Positions 32,969 through 41,994 of a stretch of 54,503 nt of DNA are shown here, one piece after another (position 1 is the stretch's first letter; every line of letters starts with the position of its first letter). The translations under genes were made by a program, and so were the position numbers. The DNA comes from Paraburkholderia unamae (GTDB taxonomy: Bacteria; Pseudomonadota; Gammaproteobacteria; Burkholderiales; Burkholderiaceae), in NCBI RefSeq assembly GCF_003268775.1, contig NZ_QLSU01000051.1, positions 1 through 54,503 of the forward strand, given 5' to 3'. The notes under the pieces were generated by a model that did no database searches, had not been told where the DNA came from, and saw only the letters and a program-made list of their open reading frames with translations.

Positions 32969-34177
32969 ATGACGCCTCGCATCCCTCGCTCATCGAAGCG
33001 CTTCGGTGAGCGCGCGCGCTTATCCGTGCGGTTATCCGTGCGCTTATCCGCGTTATTTCCCGCGCTCGCGCTGTTCGGCGCGGCGCTCACGCCCGCCGTG
33101 GCGCACGCCAGCGCCGCGCGCTGCGGCGACTGGAGCGCCTGGCGAGCCTTCGTCGCGCACGCGATGCAGGCCGACGGCCGTGTGTTCGACGCCTCGACGC
33201 CCGTGCAGCAATCCACCTCCGAAGGTCAGTCGTACGGCATGTTCTTCGCGCTGGTTGCCAACGACCGCGCGAATTTCGACAGGATGCTGGGCTGGACGCG
33301 CACCAATCTGGCGGGCGGCAACTTCGACGACAAGAGCGTGCGGCTGCCCGCGTGGCAGTGGGGCAGGCGGCCCGACGGCTCGTGGGGCGTGCTCGATGCG
33401 AACGCGGCCTCCGACGCGGATCTCTGGATGGCCTATGACCTGTTGCAGGCGGGGCGGCTGTGGCGCGCGCCCGAATACACGGCGCTCGGCGCCGCGCTCG
33501 CCGACGAGATCGCGAGGCGCGAGGTCGCCGATCTCGCGGGCCTGGGCCCCATGCTGTTGCCGGGGCCGCAAGGCTTCGCGACCGGCGACGTCACACGCCT
33601 GAACCCGAGCTACTTGCCGTTGCCGGTGCTGCGCGGCCTCGCGCACGAGTTGCGCGGCGGTCCCTGGAACGCGCTCGCGCGCAACGCGCAGACGATGATC
33701 GCGGCCACCTCGCCGCACGGCTTCGCGCCCGACTGGGCCGCATGGCGCGCGGGCCAGTTCGTCGTCGATCGCAACAGCGGCGACACCGGCAGCTACGACG
33801 CCATCCGTGTGTATCTGTGGGCGGGTCTCGCGAATGCCGCCGATCCGCTGGCCAGGCCCTGGCTCGACTCGGTGCGCGGCATGGCGGCGCGCGTCGCCCA
33901 AACCGGCGCGCCGCCGGAACGGGTTGCGGTCACGAGCGGAGTGGGCACGGGCGAGGCGCCGCCCGGCTACTGGGGGGCGCTTGCGCCGTACTTCGCGGCG
34001 CTAGGCGACCAGACGGGACTCGCGCTCGCGCGTGCGCGCCTTGCCGCGCCCGGCGACGACACGCTGGTGTACTACGACCGCGTGCTCGGGCTCTTTGGCG
34101 GCGGCGCGGTCGAGGGCCGCTACCGCTTCGAGGCGAACGGCCAGTTGACGCCGTCGTGGAGGGGCGCATGCGAATGA
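32969..34177 (+). CDS. bcsZ: Periplasmic endo-beta-1,4-glucanase BcsZ (GH8)
   Basis: A 402-residue glycoside hydrolase family 8 cellulase that trims cellulose in the periplasm and modulates secretion. It has a signal peptide ending near AVAHASA, and the catalytic acid lies in STSEGQSYGMFFALVAND with a partner aspartate in ASDADLWMAYDLL. FAPDWAAWRAGQ and GSYDAIRVYLWAGL are also typical. The start is 1 nt after the bcsB stop. The signal-peptide n-region carries RLSV repeats encoded by a 12-bp tandem repeat. The 3' end overlaps bcsC by 10 nt. Confidence 0.94.
   Translation: MTPRIPRSSKRFGERARLSVRLSVRLSALFPALALFGAALTPAVAHASAARCGDWSAWRAFVAHAMQADGRVFDASTPVQQSTSEGQSYGMFFALVANDRANFDRMLGWTRTNLAGGNFDDKSVRLPAWQWGRRPDGSWGVLDANAASDADLWMAYDLLQAGRLWRAPEYTALGAALADEIARREVADLAGLGPMLLPGPQGFATGDVTRLNPSYLPLPVLRGLAHELRGGPWNALARNAQTMIAATSPHGFAPDWAAWRAGQFVVDRNSGDTGSYDAIRVYLWAGLANAADPLARPWLDSVRGMAARVAQTGAPPERVAVTSGVGTGEAPPGYWGALAPYFAALGDQTGLALARARLAAPGDDTLVYYDRVLGLFGGGAVEGRYRFEANGQLTPSWRGACE
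33019..33054 (+). repeat. 12-bp tandem repeat in the bcsZ signal-peptide codons
   Basis: CTTATCCGTGCG (33019-33030), GTTATCCGTGCG (33031-33042) and a partial third copy starting CTTATCCG (33043) encode repeated RLSV units. The period is in frame, so copy-number change would lengthen or shorten the signal n-region without a frameshift. Confidence 0.8.
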
Positions 34178-37100
34178 CGCGCATCACGGCGCTGCTCGCG
34201 CTCGCGGGCCTCATGAGCGCTGCCCACGCGCCGCACGTGCGCGCCGCGGACGACGCGCTCAAGGCGCTCATCGACCAGGGCAAGTACTGGCAGGCGCACG
34301 GCCGCGGCGACCTCGCGGAACAGGCCTGGCAGAAAGTGCTGCGCATCGACGCGAAGCAGGCCGACGCGCTGTTCGGCATGGGCATGGTGATGGCCGACCG
34401 CAAGGACGGCGGCAAGGCCGAAGGCTATCTCGATCAATTGCGCGCGGTCGCGCCGAACTATCCCGACATCGACGAACTGGGCAGGCGTCTGGGCCAGACG
34501 AGCCCGCGCGACCAGGCCGTCGACGACGCGCGGCGGCTCGCGCAGACGGGCAAGAGCGCTCAGGCAGTCGAGCAGTATCAGAAGGCGCTGAAGGGCGCGC
34601 CGGCCGCGCCGGGGCTGCGGCTCGAATATTACCAGGCGCTCGCGGCCACGCCCGATGGCTGGGACGAGGCGCGCCGCGGCCTCGAACAACTCGCGCGCGA
34701 GAATCCCGACGATCCGCGCTATCAACTGGCCTACGCGCAGCACCTCACGTATCGCGACACCACGCGGCGCGACGGCATCGCGCGGCTGGCGACGCTCGTG
34801 AGCGACGGCAAGTACGGGCGCGAGGCGCGCCAGAGCTGGCGTCAGGCGCTGCTCTGGCTGGCGGCGCGGCCGTCGGACCAGGCGCTTTTCGACGGCTATC
34901 TCAAGCTCGCCCCCGACGACCCCGCCGTGAAGGCGCGCTACGACAGCATGGTCGCGCAGGACCGCGCCACGCGTGAGCGCGGCGGCGAGGCGGCCGCGAA
35001 CGACGCGCGCGGGCGCGCGGTGGGCGAAGGCTTCGCCGCGCTCGACCGCAACGACCTCGCGACGGCGCGCGCGCGCTTCGCGGCCGTGCTCGCGAACGCG
35101 CCCAACGACCCCGACGCGCTGGGCGGCATGGGGATCGTCGAACTCAAGCAGGAGCATTTCGAAGCGGCGCGCAACGACCTGGAACGGGCTTCGCGCGCGG
35201 GCGACGCCGCGCGCTGGCGCGAGGCGCTCACGAGCGCGACCTACTGGAGCTACACGAGCGCGGCGCTCGGCGCGCAAAGCAACGGCGAAACCGCGAAAGC
35301 GAAGTCGCTGTTCGAGCGCGCGATCGCGCTCAATCCGTCGGATGTCACGGCGCAGGTGATGCTGGGCGAACTGCTGCTCGCCAACCGCGATCCCCAGGGC
35401 GCCGAGCAGGCGTACCGCATGGCGCTGCGCCGTCAGGCCGACAACCCGGACGCGATTCGCGGGCTGGTCGGCGCACTCGCCGCGCAGGGGCGCGGCGACG
35501 AGGCGCTCGCCTTCGCCACGCAATTGACCGCCGCGCAGCAGGACAAGGCGGGCGGCCTCGACCGCTTGCGCAGCACGGCCGAGGCGGCGCAGGCGCGCGC
35601 GGCCGAAGCGCAGGGCGATCTGGGCCGCGCGCGCAGCCTGTTCGAAAGCGCGCTCGCGGGCAATCCCGACGATCCGTGGCTGCGCCTGGACCTCGCGCGC
35701 ATCTACGTGCGCCAGGGCGCATCGGGCACCGCGCGCAGCATGATGGACAGCCTGCTGGCCGCGCATCCCGACATGGTGGACGCGCTGTATGCGAGCGCGC
35801 TGTTGTCGGAGGAGGCGCACGACTACGCGAACGGCTTGCAGACGCTCGAACGCATTCCCGTGGACAAGCGCACGAGCGCGATGACCGGGCTTCAGCATCG
35901 CCTGTGGGTTGGCCAGCAGGTCGATCTCGCCGGGCAACTGGCGAAGCGCGGCCAGAACCCGCAGGCGCTCGCGCTTTTGCGTGGTGTCGAGCCGGTCGCG
36001 CGCGGCGACGCCGCGCTGATCGGCGTGCTGGCGGGCGGCTACGTGAGCGCGGGCGATCCGGCCCGCGCGCTCGCGCTCGTGCAAGGCGCGATGGCGGCCG
36101 CGCCCGGCGACGCCGCTTTGCAGCTCCAATACGCGGGCATCCTGCTCGCGAGCCATCAGGACGCGCTGCTCGGCGAAGTCATGCGGCGCTTGCAGACGAT
36201 GCCGCTCACGCCCGAGCAACGCACCGATTTCGACAACCTCAATCTCTCGATCGTCGTGCGCCAGGCCGACGCCGTGCGCACGAGCGGCGATCTCGCGAGC
36301 GCCTACGCCGTGATCGCGCCGTGGCTCGCGGCCATGCCCGAGAACCCCGACCTCCAGGCAGCGCTCGCCCGGCTTTACACGTCGGCGGGCGACCCGGCCA
36401 ACGCGCTCAAGTGCTACCGCGTGGCGCTCGCGCGCCGCCCGGACGACCGCGGTTTGCAACTGGCCGCGCTCTATGCCGCCACCAGCGCGCGCGACTGGCG
36501 CTATGCCGAGCAACTGGCCAACGCCGCGCTGAACGGCGCGCAGGATTCCCCCGAAGTGCTCGCCGCCGTGGGGCGCATGTATCGCGCGCAGGGCAAGCTC
36601 TCGCTCGCGGCGACTTACCTGAAGAAGTCGCTCGTGGCCAGCACGACGCCGGTTGGCGCGCGCGCCGCCACCGCCGCTGCCGGATCAGCCGCCCTCGTGC
36701 CGCGCGGCTGGGAAGCGCTCAGCCGGCCGATTGGCGCGAATCCGCTGCCGGGCACCAATCCGTTCGAAGGCAAGACCGCCGTCGACGCCGCCGGCGCGAA
36801 CGCGAACGGCGCCGCCACGCCGTCGCCGAGCTCTCCTTCGTGGTCCAAACTTTTGCATCCCGTATCGACCGTGCCTACCTCATTGCCGCCCCCGCAGCAG
36901 CCCGCGCCGTACGTGGCGCCCTATTCGGCGCCCAGCGCGGGCGTGACGGGTTACCAGGCGCCGGTCGCGCCGGTGGATTCCAGCGGCTACGGTCAGGACA
37001 TCTCTGGCTCCAGCGCCTCGGGCGGTCCTGCTTCCGCGCCGCCGCGCGAGCCGTATGCACAATATGCGCCCTATCCGCAGCAGCAGGCCTATGCGCCCGC

Positions 37101-38790
37101 GGCTTATGCGCAGGCTCCGCAGCCGTATGCGCAAGGCGGCTACCCGCAGGCAGGCGCTGTGCAGCAGCCGTATGTCGCTTCGCCCTGGCCGATGTCACCG
37201 GCCGCGCAGGCGGCCCAGGCGGGCTATGCGCAGCCCGCAACGGGAAAAAGCGCCGCCGCGCGCAAGCAGAGCGCCAGGCGCCGGACGAATGCGCCGGTCT
37301 ATGCGCAGCAGGGTGCTTATCCGCAGGGGGCTTACCCACAGCAAGGCTATCCGCAGCAGGGCTATCCCCAACAAGGTTATCCGCAGCAAGGCTACGCGCA
37401 GCAGGGTTATGCCCAGCAGGGTTACGCCCAGCCTTACACGCCGCAACCGCCGTATCCGCAACAGGGCTATAACGCGCCGGCCTATATTCCACAGCCGCCC
37501 GCAGGCTACGCGCAGGCCTACGCCGCGCCCGTCGCGGGCGTGAACGGCGCGGCCAGCGCACAGCGGCCGGTGGCGAATTCGCAGGCGTCCGATGTCGCCG
37601 ACGAGCTCGCGCAGGTGAATCGGGAGCAGTCGAGCACGGTGTCGGGCGGCGTGGTGTTCCGCAATCGCGCGGGTGAAGACGGCTTGTCGAATCTCAGCGA
37701 CATCGAAGCGCCCATCGAAGGCCGCATCAAGGCGGGCAACGGCCACGTGGTCGTCACGGCCACGCCCGTCATGCTCGACGCGGGCACGGCGCAGACCGAC
37801 CTGCCGACGCTCGCGCGCTTCGGGGCGGGCCTGTCGCAAAGCGCGACCGGCAGCAGCAGCTTCGGCTCGCAGACGGCAAGCGGCGTGGGGCTCTCCATCG
37901 GCTACGAGAGCAAGTCGGTCAAGGCCGATATCGGCAGCACGCCGGTTGGCTTTCGCTATCAGGACGTGGTGGGCGGGCTGGAGTACAACGCCAACGCAAC
38001 CGACAAGGTCGCCTACTCGCTCGCGGTCACGCGGCGCGCCGTCACGGACAGTCTGCTGTCCTATGCAGGCGCACGCGACGCGGCGGCGGGCCTCGAATGG
38101 GGCGGCGTGACGAAGTCGGGCACGCGCGCGGCGCTTGGCTGGGACGACGGCACGAACGGGCTCTACGCGAACGGCGAAGTGTCCTACTACGACGGCCACC
38201 ACGTGCAGGGCAACTTCGCCGCGAAGCTGGGCGGCGGCTTCTATACGCGCGTCTACAAGGATACGGACGAGACGTTGACCGTCGGCGTGAACACCACCTG
38301 GATGATGTTCAACAAGAACCAGTCGTACTACACGTACGGTCAGGGCGGCTACTTCAGCCCGCAACAATATGTGATCCTGAATATTCCGGTGGAGTATGCG
38401 GGGCGCAGCGGGCCGTTCACGTTCGACCTGAAGGGCTCGATTGGCGTGCAGCACTACCGCGAAGACGCCGTGTCGTATTTCCCGCTCGACGCTGCCTTGC
38501 AGGCGAGCGCCGCAAGCAACATGAACAGCACGACGACGGCCACGCTCGATTCGAACGCCATCTATCCGGGGCAAAGCAAGACGAGCTTCGCCTACTCGCT
38601 CCATGCGAGCGGCGAGTATCAGCTTGGGCCGCAACTGGCGGTGGGCGCTTTGGCGTCGCTTGGCAATGCGTATCAATATCGCGAATGGCTCGCGGCCGTG
38701 TATTTGCGGTACAGCTTCTCCGAGCAGTCGGGCGCGCAACCGTTCCCGCCGCGCGCGCCGAGCTCGCCGTATCTCGGGAGTTCGCAGTGA
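34168..38790 (+). CDS. bcsC: Cellulose export outer-membrane porin BcsC, with enlarged Pro/Tyr/Gln-rich linker
   Basis: A 1540-residue BcsC (E. coli 1157). After a signal peptide (ITALLALAGLMSAAHAPHVRA) come many TPR units up to about residue 825, which line the periplasmic path. Residues ~828-1137 form a low-complexity linker rich in Pro, Tyr, Gln and Ala, with a basic patch (RKQSARRR near 1035) and nine pentapeptide units (1045-1089). The C-terminal ~400 residues (from VADELAQVNREQSSTVSGGV) are the BcsC family domain and outer-membrane beta-barrel, ending YLRYSF plus a ~20-residue tail. Start ATG 34168 has GGAGG; ATG 34174 (ATGA overlap with the bcsZ stop) is an alternative. It is the last gene of the operon. 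Confidence 0.93.
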   Translation: MRMTRITALLALAGLMSAAHAPHVRAADDALKALIDQGKYWQAHGRGDLAEQAWQKVLRIDAKQADALFGMGMVMADRKDGGKAEGYLDQLRAVAPNYPDIDELGRRLGQTSPRDQAVDDARRLAQTGKSAQAVEQYQKALKGAPAAPGLRLEYYQALAATPDGWDEARRGLEQLARENPDDPRYQLAYAQHLTYRDTTRRDGIARLATLVSDGKYGREARQSWRQALLWLAARPSDQALFDGYLKLAPDDPAVKARYDSMVAQDRATRERGGEAAANDARGRAVGEGFAALDRNDLATARARFAAVLANAPNDPDALGGMGIVELKQEHFEAARNDLERASRAGDAARWREALTSATYWSYTSAALGAQSNGETAKAKSLFERAIALNPSDVTAQVMLGELLLANRDPQGAEQAYRMALRRQADNPDAIRGLVGALAAQGRGDEALAFATQLTAAQQDKAGGLDRLRSTAEAAQARAAEAQGDLGRARSLFESALAGNPDDPWLRLDLARIYVRQGASGTARSMMDSLLAAHPDMVDALYASALLSEEAHDYANGLQTLERIPVDKRTSAMTGLQHRLWVGQQVDLAGQLAKRGQNPQALALLRGVEPVARGDAALIGVLAGGYVSAGDPARALALVQGAMAAAPGDAALQLQYAGILLASHQDALLGEVMRRLQTMPLTPEQRTDFDNLNLSIVVRQADAVRTSGDLASAYAVIAPWLAAMPENPDLQAALARLYTSAGDPANALKCYRVALARRPDDRGLQLAALYAATSARDWRYAEQLANAALNGAQDSPEVLAAVGRMYRAQGKLSLAATYLKKSLVASTTPVGARAATAAAGSAALVPRGWEALSRPIGANPLPGTNPFEGKTAVDAAGANANGAATPSPSSPSWSKLLHPVSTVPTSLPPPQQPAPYVAPYSAPSAGVTGYQAPVAPVDSSGYGQDISGSSASGGPASAPPREPYAQYAPYPQQQAYAPAAYAQAPQPYAQGGYPQAGAVQQPYVASPWPMSPAAQAAQAGYAQPATGKSAAARKQSARRRTNAPVYAQQGAYPQGAYPQQGYPQQGYPQQGYPQQGYAQQGYAQQGYAQPYTPQPPYPQQGYNAPAYIPQPPAGYAQAYAAPVAGVNGAASAQRPVANSQASDVADELAQVNREQSSTVSGGVVFRNRAGEDGLSNLSDIEAPIEGRIKAGNGHVVVTATPVMLDAGTAQTDLPTLARFGAGLSQSATGSSSFGSQTASGVGLSIGYESKSVKADIGSTPVGFRYQDVVGGLEYNANATDKVAYSLAVTRRAVTDSLLSYAGARDAAAGLEWGGVTKSGTRAALGWDDGTNGLYANGEVSYYDGHHVQGNFAAKLGGGFYTRVYKDTDETLTVGVNTTWMMFNKNQSYYTYGQGGYFSPQQYVILNIPVEYAGRSGPFTFDLKGSIGVQHYREDAVSYFPLDAALQASAASNMNSTTTATLDSNAIYPGQSKTSFAYSLHASGEYQLGPQLAVGALASLGNAYQYREWLAAVYLRYSFSEQSGAQPFPPRAPSSPYLGSSQ
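37300..37434 (+). repeat. Nine in-frame 15-bp repeats coding YPQQG-type pentapeptides in bcsC
   Basis: Nine consecutive 15-bp units encode variants of (G/A)Y(P/A)Q(Q/G/P), residues 1045-1089 of BcsC. Codons differ between copies (TAT/TAC, CAG/CAA, GGC/GGT), which shows the array is either old or under selection for the peptide. More irregular Tyr/Pro/Gln motifs extend on both sides. Confidence 0.9.
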
Positions 38791-38797
38791 CGCCGGC

Positions 38798-39367
38798 CTA
38801 AAGGTCGAATGTGTCGGCGGACCTGGCCGGCCCGGATTTCGCGTGCTTGTCGCGCGTGATCTTTTCATGCACGTCGTTGGTGAGCCGCGCGATCTGCTCG
38901 GTCAGGTCGCGCGTCAACGTCGTCAGTTCGGTATTTTTCTGAAGCAGCGCGTTGAGTTGCCCGGTCTGGTGCGCCAGCGCCTTGTCGCGCTGTTCCGCCG
39001 CGAGGGCGAGGGCTTCGCGGTGGCGCGCGTCGGCGTCGGCATGCGCCTTGTCCCGGTCGGCCTGGCGGGTTTGCGCGAGCAGGATCAGCGGCGCGGCATA
39101 GGCCGATTGCAGGCTGAAAGCGAGATTGAGCAGGACAAAAGGATAGGCGTCGAAATGCGTGACGCCGCTCACGTTCAGTGCGATCCAGATCGCGACGACG
39201 AGGGTTTGCACGAGCAGAAACGAGGGGGTTCCGAAAAACCGCGCGAACGCTTCGGCCTTGAGGGCGATCCAGTCGTTGCCGAATACCGGGGAAAGATGGG
39301 CATAAGGCAACTGGAACCGCAAATGATGAAGCTGGGCGGGAAGGGGGCGGTCGTCATCGATATTCAT
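38798..39367 (-). CDS. DUF1003 family membrane protein
   Basis: A 189-residue protein with the DUF1003 core: FGTPSFLLVQTLVVAIWIALN as first helix, FDAYPFVLLNLAFSLQSAYAAPLILLAQ as second helix with the family-typical FxLLNLxxSxxxAxxAPxIxxxQ pattern. A C-terminal tail of ~90 residues, rich in Ala, Gln, Glu and Arg, should be a coiled coil. Molecular function is unknown for the family. It is convergent with bcsC, with only 7 nt between the two stop codons, and is not part of the cellulose operon. Confidence 0.88.
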   Translation of the reverse strand: MNIDDDRPLPAQLHHLRFQLPYAHLSPVFGNDWIALKAEAFARFFGTPSFLLVQTLVVAIWIALNVSGVTHFDAYPFVLLNLAFSLQSAYAAPLILLAQTRQADRDKAHADADARHREALALAAEQRDKALAHQTGQLNALLQKNTELTTLTRDLTEQIARLTNDVHEKITRDKHAKSGPARSADTFDL

Positions 39368-39692
39368 GGCCGATGGAGTCGATAGAGTCGATTCAGGAGG
39401 TCAGTGGGGCGAATGCGTGGAGAACGCATCAATCTAGCCGACTCCCGGCCCGCTTTCTTTAGCAAATGCACGCGCGAATGCGGGGGCGCTGTCGAAAGAA
39501 TCGCGATGGCGCGGCGCTCGCGCGCGGCGTCCTCACGTTAGCGTGCGAATACGAAAACAACGGGTTGCGATCACGGGCACAGTGGTATCGCGTGCAGGGC
39601 CCCGGTTCGACCGCCAGAGCGAGCGGACCGGGAGCCCCGCGCGATTTTCCATACGAAGCGTGACAAGCGCAATTGATACCCGGGAGTGAATG
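39368..39692. other. Intergenic region between the divergent DUF1003 and PRC-barrel genes
   Basis: This stretch carries the promoters of both divergent genes. Near the DUF1003 start there is a short direct repeat, GAGTCGAT at 39376-39383 and 39385-39392. No gene, RNA or clear -35/-10 pair stands out in the remainder. Confidence 0.4.
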
Positions 39693-40133
39693 ATGAACGT
39701 TGCAAAACTGGCTGTTGCAGCCCTCGCCGCTGCCTCGCTTGGCCTGCTGGCACCGCTTGCCCAGGCGCAGGTGGCGGGCGCCCAGACCATCGGCGTAAGC
39801 GTGGAGCAGGCGTCGCTGATCGTGAATGGCTGGAGCGCGAAGCAAAGCCTCCTCGGCAAGCCCGTCTATAACGATCAGGGCGAGAAGGTCGGCGTGCTGC
39901 ACGACATCATCGTCGCGCCGAACGACGCCGTTTCCTTTGCGATCGTCGCCGCGCATCAGTTCCTCGGGGTGTCGCAACATGACGTTGCCGTGCCGATCAC
40001 GCAAATCGATATCGCCAACGGCAAGCTGGTCTGGGCGGGCGCGACGCGCGCCGCGGTCAAGGCGATACCGGCGTTCCAGTACGCGAAGGTCCACGCGACG
40101 CCCATCGCGCGCAGCGAATACCTGCATCACTAA
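39693..40133 (+). CDS. Exported PRC-barrel domain protein
   Basis: A 146-residue protein with a signal peptide (KLAVAALAAASLGLLAPLAQAQ) and a single PRC-barrel-like domain: SLLGKPVYNDQGEKVGVLHDIIVAPNDAVSFAIVAAHQFLGVSQHDVAVPI. Such small exported PRC-barrel proteins are common in Burkholderiaceae and their role is unknown. Two ATG codons are adjacent; 39693 is chosen because GGAG lies 6 nt before it, against 3 nt for 39690. It appears monocistronic, with a hairpin after the stop. Confidence 0.82.
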   Translation: MNVAKLAVAALAAASLGLLAPLAQAQVAGAQTIGVSVEQASLIVNGWSAKQSLLGKPVYNDQGEKVGVLHDIIVAPNDAVSFAIVAAHQFLGVSQHDVAVPITQIDIANGKLVWAGATRAAVKAIPAFQYAKVHATPIARSEYLHH

Positions 40134-40146
40134 CAGGGCGGCCGGC

Positions 40147-40185
40147 AAGGCGGCCGTCTGCCCGACAGCATGGGTGGCCGCCTTT
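40147..40185 (+). terminator. Hairpin terminator candidate after the PRC-barrel gene
   Basis: AAGGCGGCC (40147-40155) pairs perfectly with GGCCGCCTT (40176-40184), loop 20 nt, 13 nt after the stop codon. The T-run is short (CTTTG), so termination may be partial. Confidence 0.5.
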
Positions 40186-40528
40186 GCCGCGAAGCGCATG
40201 AACGACGAAGGTTGATAAGGATTCCTGTGGTATTGCGGGGGAATCCGTCGCGGCGACCCCGATAGTAGCCCGCGCGATTTTTTGTCGATTGCGGCATCGA
40301 CATTATTTTGATCGGCTATCATGCGGGAAAACCCGTATCGTGTGCCGGGCGTCGCACCCTCGACGCCGCCTGCGCGCGGCCGGGAAGCACGCCTCGCCGG
40401 GCGCACGCCAGGCCGGAGATCCCGGCACGAGTGCGCCTTGGGGCGTCCACTCAACGCCGGGCTGTTGCGCCCGGATATCGGCACGCGGCCACAAGCCGGC
40501 TTGCCGACATGCACGGATATCGTCGACC
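40186..40528. other. Intergenic region upstream of the first FUSC gene
   Basis: About 340 nt without a recognised gene. An AT-richer patch at about 40279-40320 (a T6 run, then GATCGGCTATCATG) could hold a -10 (TATCAT), but no convincing -35 was found. In-frame codons continue upstream of the chosen FUSC start to 40289 but code an Arg/Cys-rich peptide without family resemblance. Confidence 0.35.
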
Positions 40529-41713
40529 ATGATCGCCGCCGCCTGCTCACGCGCGTTCAATCGCGCCCAGGTCCACGACCCCGAATTCGCGCGCCTGCGC
40601 GCCGCCGCGCGCTCCACGCTCGCTTGCCTGCTGACGGCGGGCCTTGGCGTGGCGTGGGCGCTCCAGCATCACGGCACGCCGACGCTCGCCGTCCCCGGCG
40701 CGTTGTTCGCGATGATCGCGCCGCTGTTTCTGCGCGAAGCGCGTGTGTCGGGCTGGCTCGTTTCGCTGCTCATTCTCTACTTCTGCGCTTTCGCATCGTT
40801 TGCGGGCGCGGCCGAAGTCGCCTCGCAACCCGCGCTGCGCATGACCGGCTCGCTGCTGGTCGTGTTCGTGGGCATGCTGTGCCAGACGCTCGGTACGCGC
40901 GCGGTAGGCGCGGCGCTGATCACGCTGGTCTGTTTTTACCTCGGCCTCTATCTGCATCCTTCCCACGCGCGGCTGATGGAAATGCTGGTCGTAATGACGA
41001 TCGCGCTGCTCGTCGTGGTGTTCGTCGGGCGCGTCGTCATAGCCGTGGAGCGCGGCGGCGCGCCGTTGCCGTCGTTCATGCAGGCGTTGCCCCACAGCGT
41101 TGCGGCGGCGAAGGCATGGACCGGCGCGGCCTTGCGTTATCTCGCGGACCTGATCGTGAGCGGTCGGCCGACCGGGCAACTGACCTGGCAACCACTTACG
41201 GCCATGCTCGCACACCGGTTTCACCGGCTCGCGTGGCGGCCTGCGCTGGTGGCCACGCTCGCCGCGCTGCTCGCCATGCTGGCGGGCGGCGAGTTGTCTG
41301 AGGACCGGTCGATGTGGGCCGTCATCACCACGTTCGTCGTTTTTCTCGGGACCACGTCGCATCAGGGCACGCGCACGCGCGTCATGAAGCGGATTGCGGG
41401 CACGTTGACCGGCGCGGCGGCCAGCGTGCTGGTCGTGACCGTATGCGGGCAAGAGCCCTGGGTGCTCGTGGCCGCGATGGCCTTGTCGGTTTTCGGCTGG
41501 GCCTATTACATCCTTCACGCGTATGCGCGCGGCGTGTTCTTTATCACGATGCTCGTGGGCCTCGTTTATGGTCAGCTCGGTTTCGCCATCATGCCGCTCG
41601 CGAAACTGCGTATCGAGGAAGTCTTTGCCGGATGCCTGATTTCGCTCGCGGTGGCCGTGTTGCTGATGCCGTCCGCGACGGCACGCGCGGTGGCCGTGCT
41701 GGACCGCGAGTGA
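40529..41713 (+). CDS. FUSC-family inner-membrane protein (half size)
   Basis: A 394-residue integral membrane protein with two blocks of about five hydrophobic segments each (about 25-185 and 255-390). It belongs to the FUSC/aromatic-acid exporter-like group, and carries a segment ELSEDRSMWAVITTFVVFLGTTSHQGTRTRVMKRIAGTLTGAAAS that is typical of the second FUSC domain. Members of the group are linked to efflux of aromatic acids such as fusaric acid, but no adaptor or outer-membrane gene is next to it, so the substrate is unknown. ATG 40529 is taken as start; ribosome site is weak. Confidence 0.78.
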   Translation: MIAAACSRAFNRAQVHDPEFARLRAAARSTLACLLTAGLGVAWALQHHGTPTLAVPGALFAMIAPLFLREARVSGWLVSLLILYFCAFASFAGAAEVASQPALRMTGSLLVVFVGMLCQTLGTRAVGAALITLVCFYLGLYLHPSHARLMEMLVVMTIALLVVVFVGRVVIAVERGGAPLPSFMQALPHSVAAAKAWTGAALRYLADLIVSGRPTGQLTWQPLTAMLAHRFHRLAWRPALVATLAALLAMLAGGELSEDRSMWAVITTFVVFLGTTSHQGTRTRVMKRIAGTLTGAAASVLVVTVCGQEPWVLVAAMALSVFGWAYYILHAYARGVFFITMLVGLVYGQLGFAIMPLAKLRIEEVFAGCLISLAVAVLLMPSATARAVAVLDRE

Positions 41714-41994
41714 CACGCGGCGCTGCGTGAATCGGCCCGGCATGCGTGCAAGGCGGCCCGCACTATCGTTCGCCAACATGCACCAAGCGGGTTTTTACAT
41801 CGCGAGTTTTCACAACTCAGGGAAAATAAAACTGGCTTCAACCTGATCGCTAGATACGGATTCCGGAAATTCGCAGCGTGGAAGGGAATTAAGAAATTGG
41901 CTTCTCCCGAGGGGTCGATAAGATTTCCGGGTGCCGACACATGAACCACGATTCGCGTGGCGGCCCTCGACATCCTTCATTCCCGACTCTCGCG

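Noticed and set aside
33460..34167. Upstream in-frame extension of bcsC across most of bcsZ
   Set aside because: The extension lies in another frame of the conserved GH8 gene and has arginine-rich shadow composition; a signal peptide and ribosome site fit ATG 34168.
37300..37434. CRISPR-like or mobile repeat array
   Set aside because: The 15-bp units are contiguous, in frame and code pentapeptides inside bcsC; there are no spacers.
41804..41818. Inverted repeat GAGTT/AACTC after the first FUSC gene as terminator
   Set aside because: A 5-bp AT-rich stem without a following T-run, about 90 nt after the stop; too weak to call.
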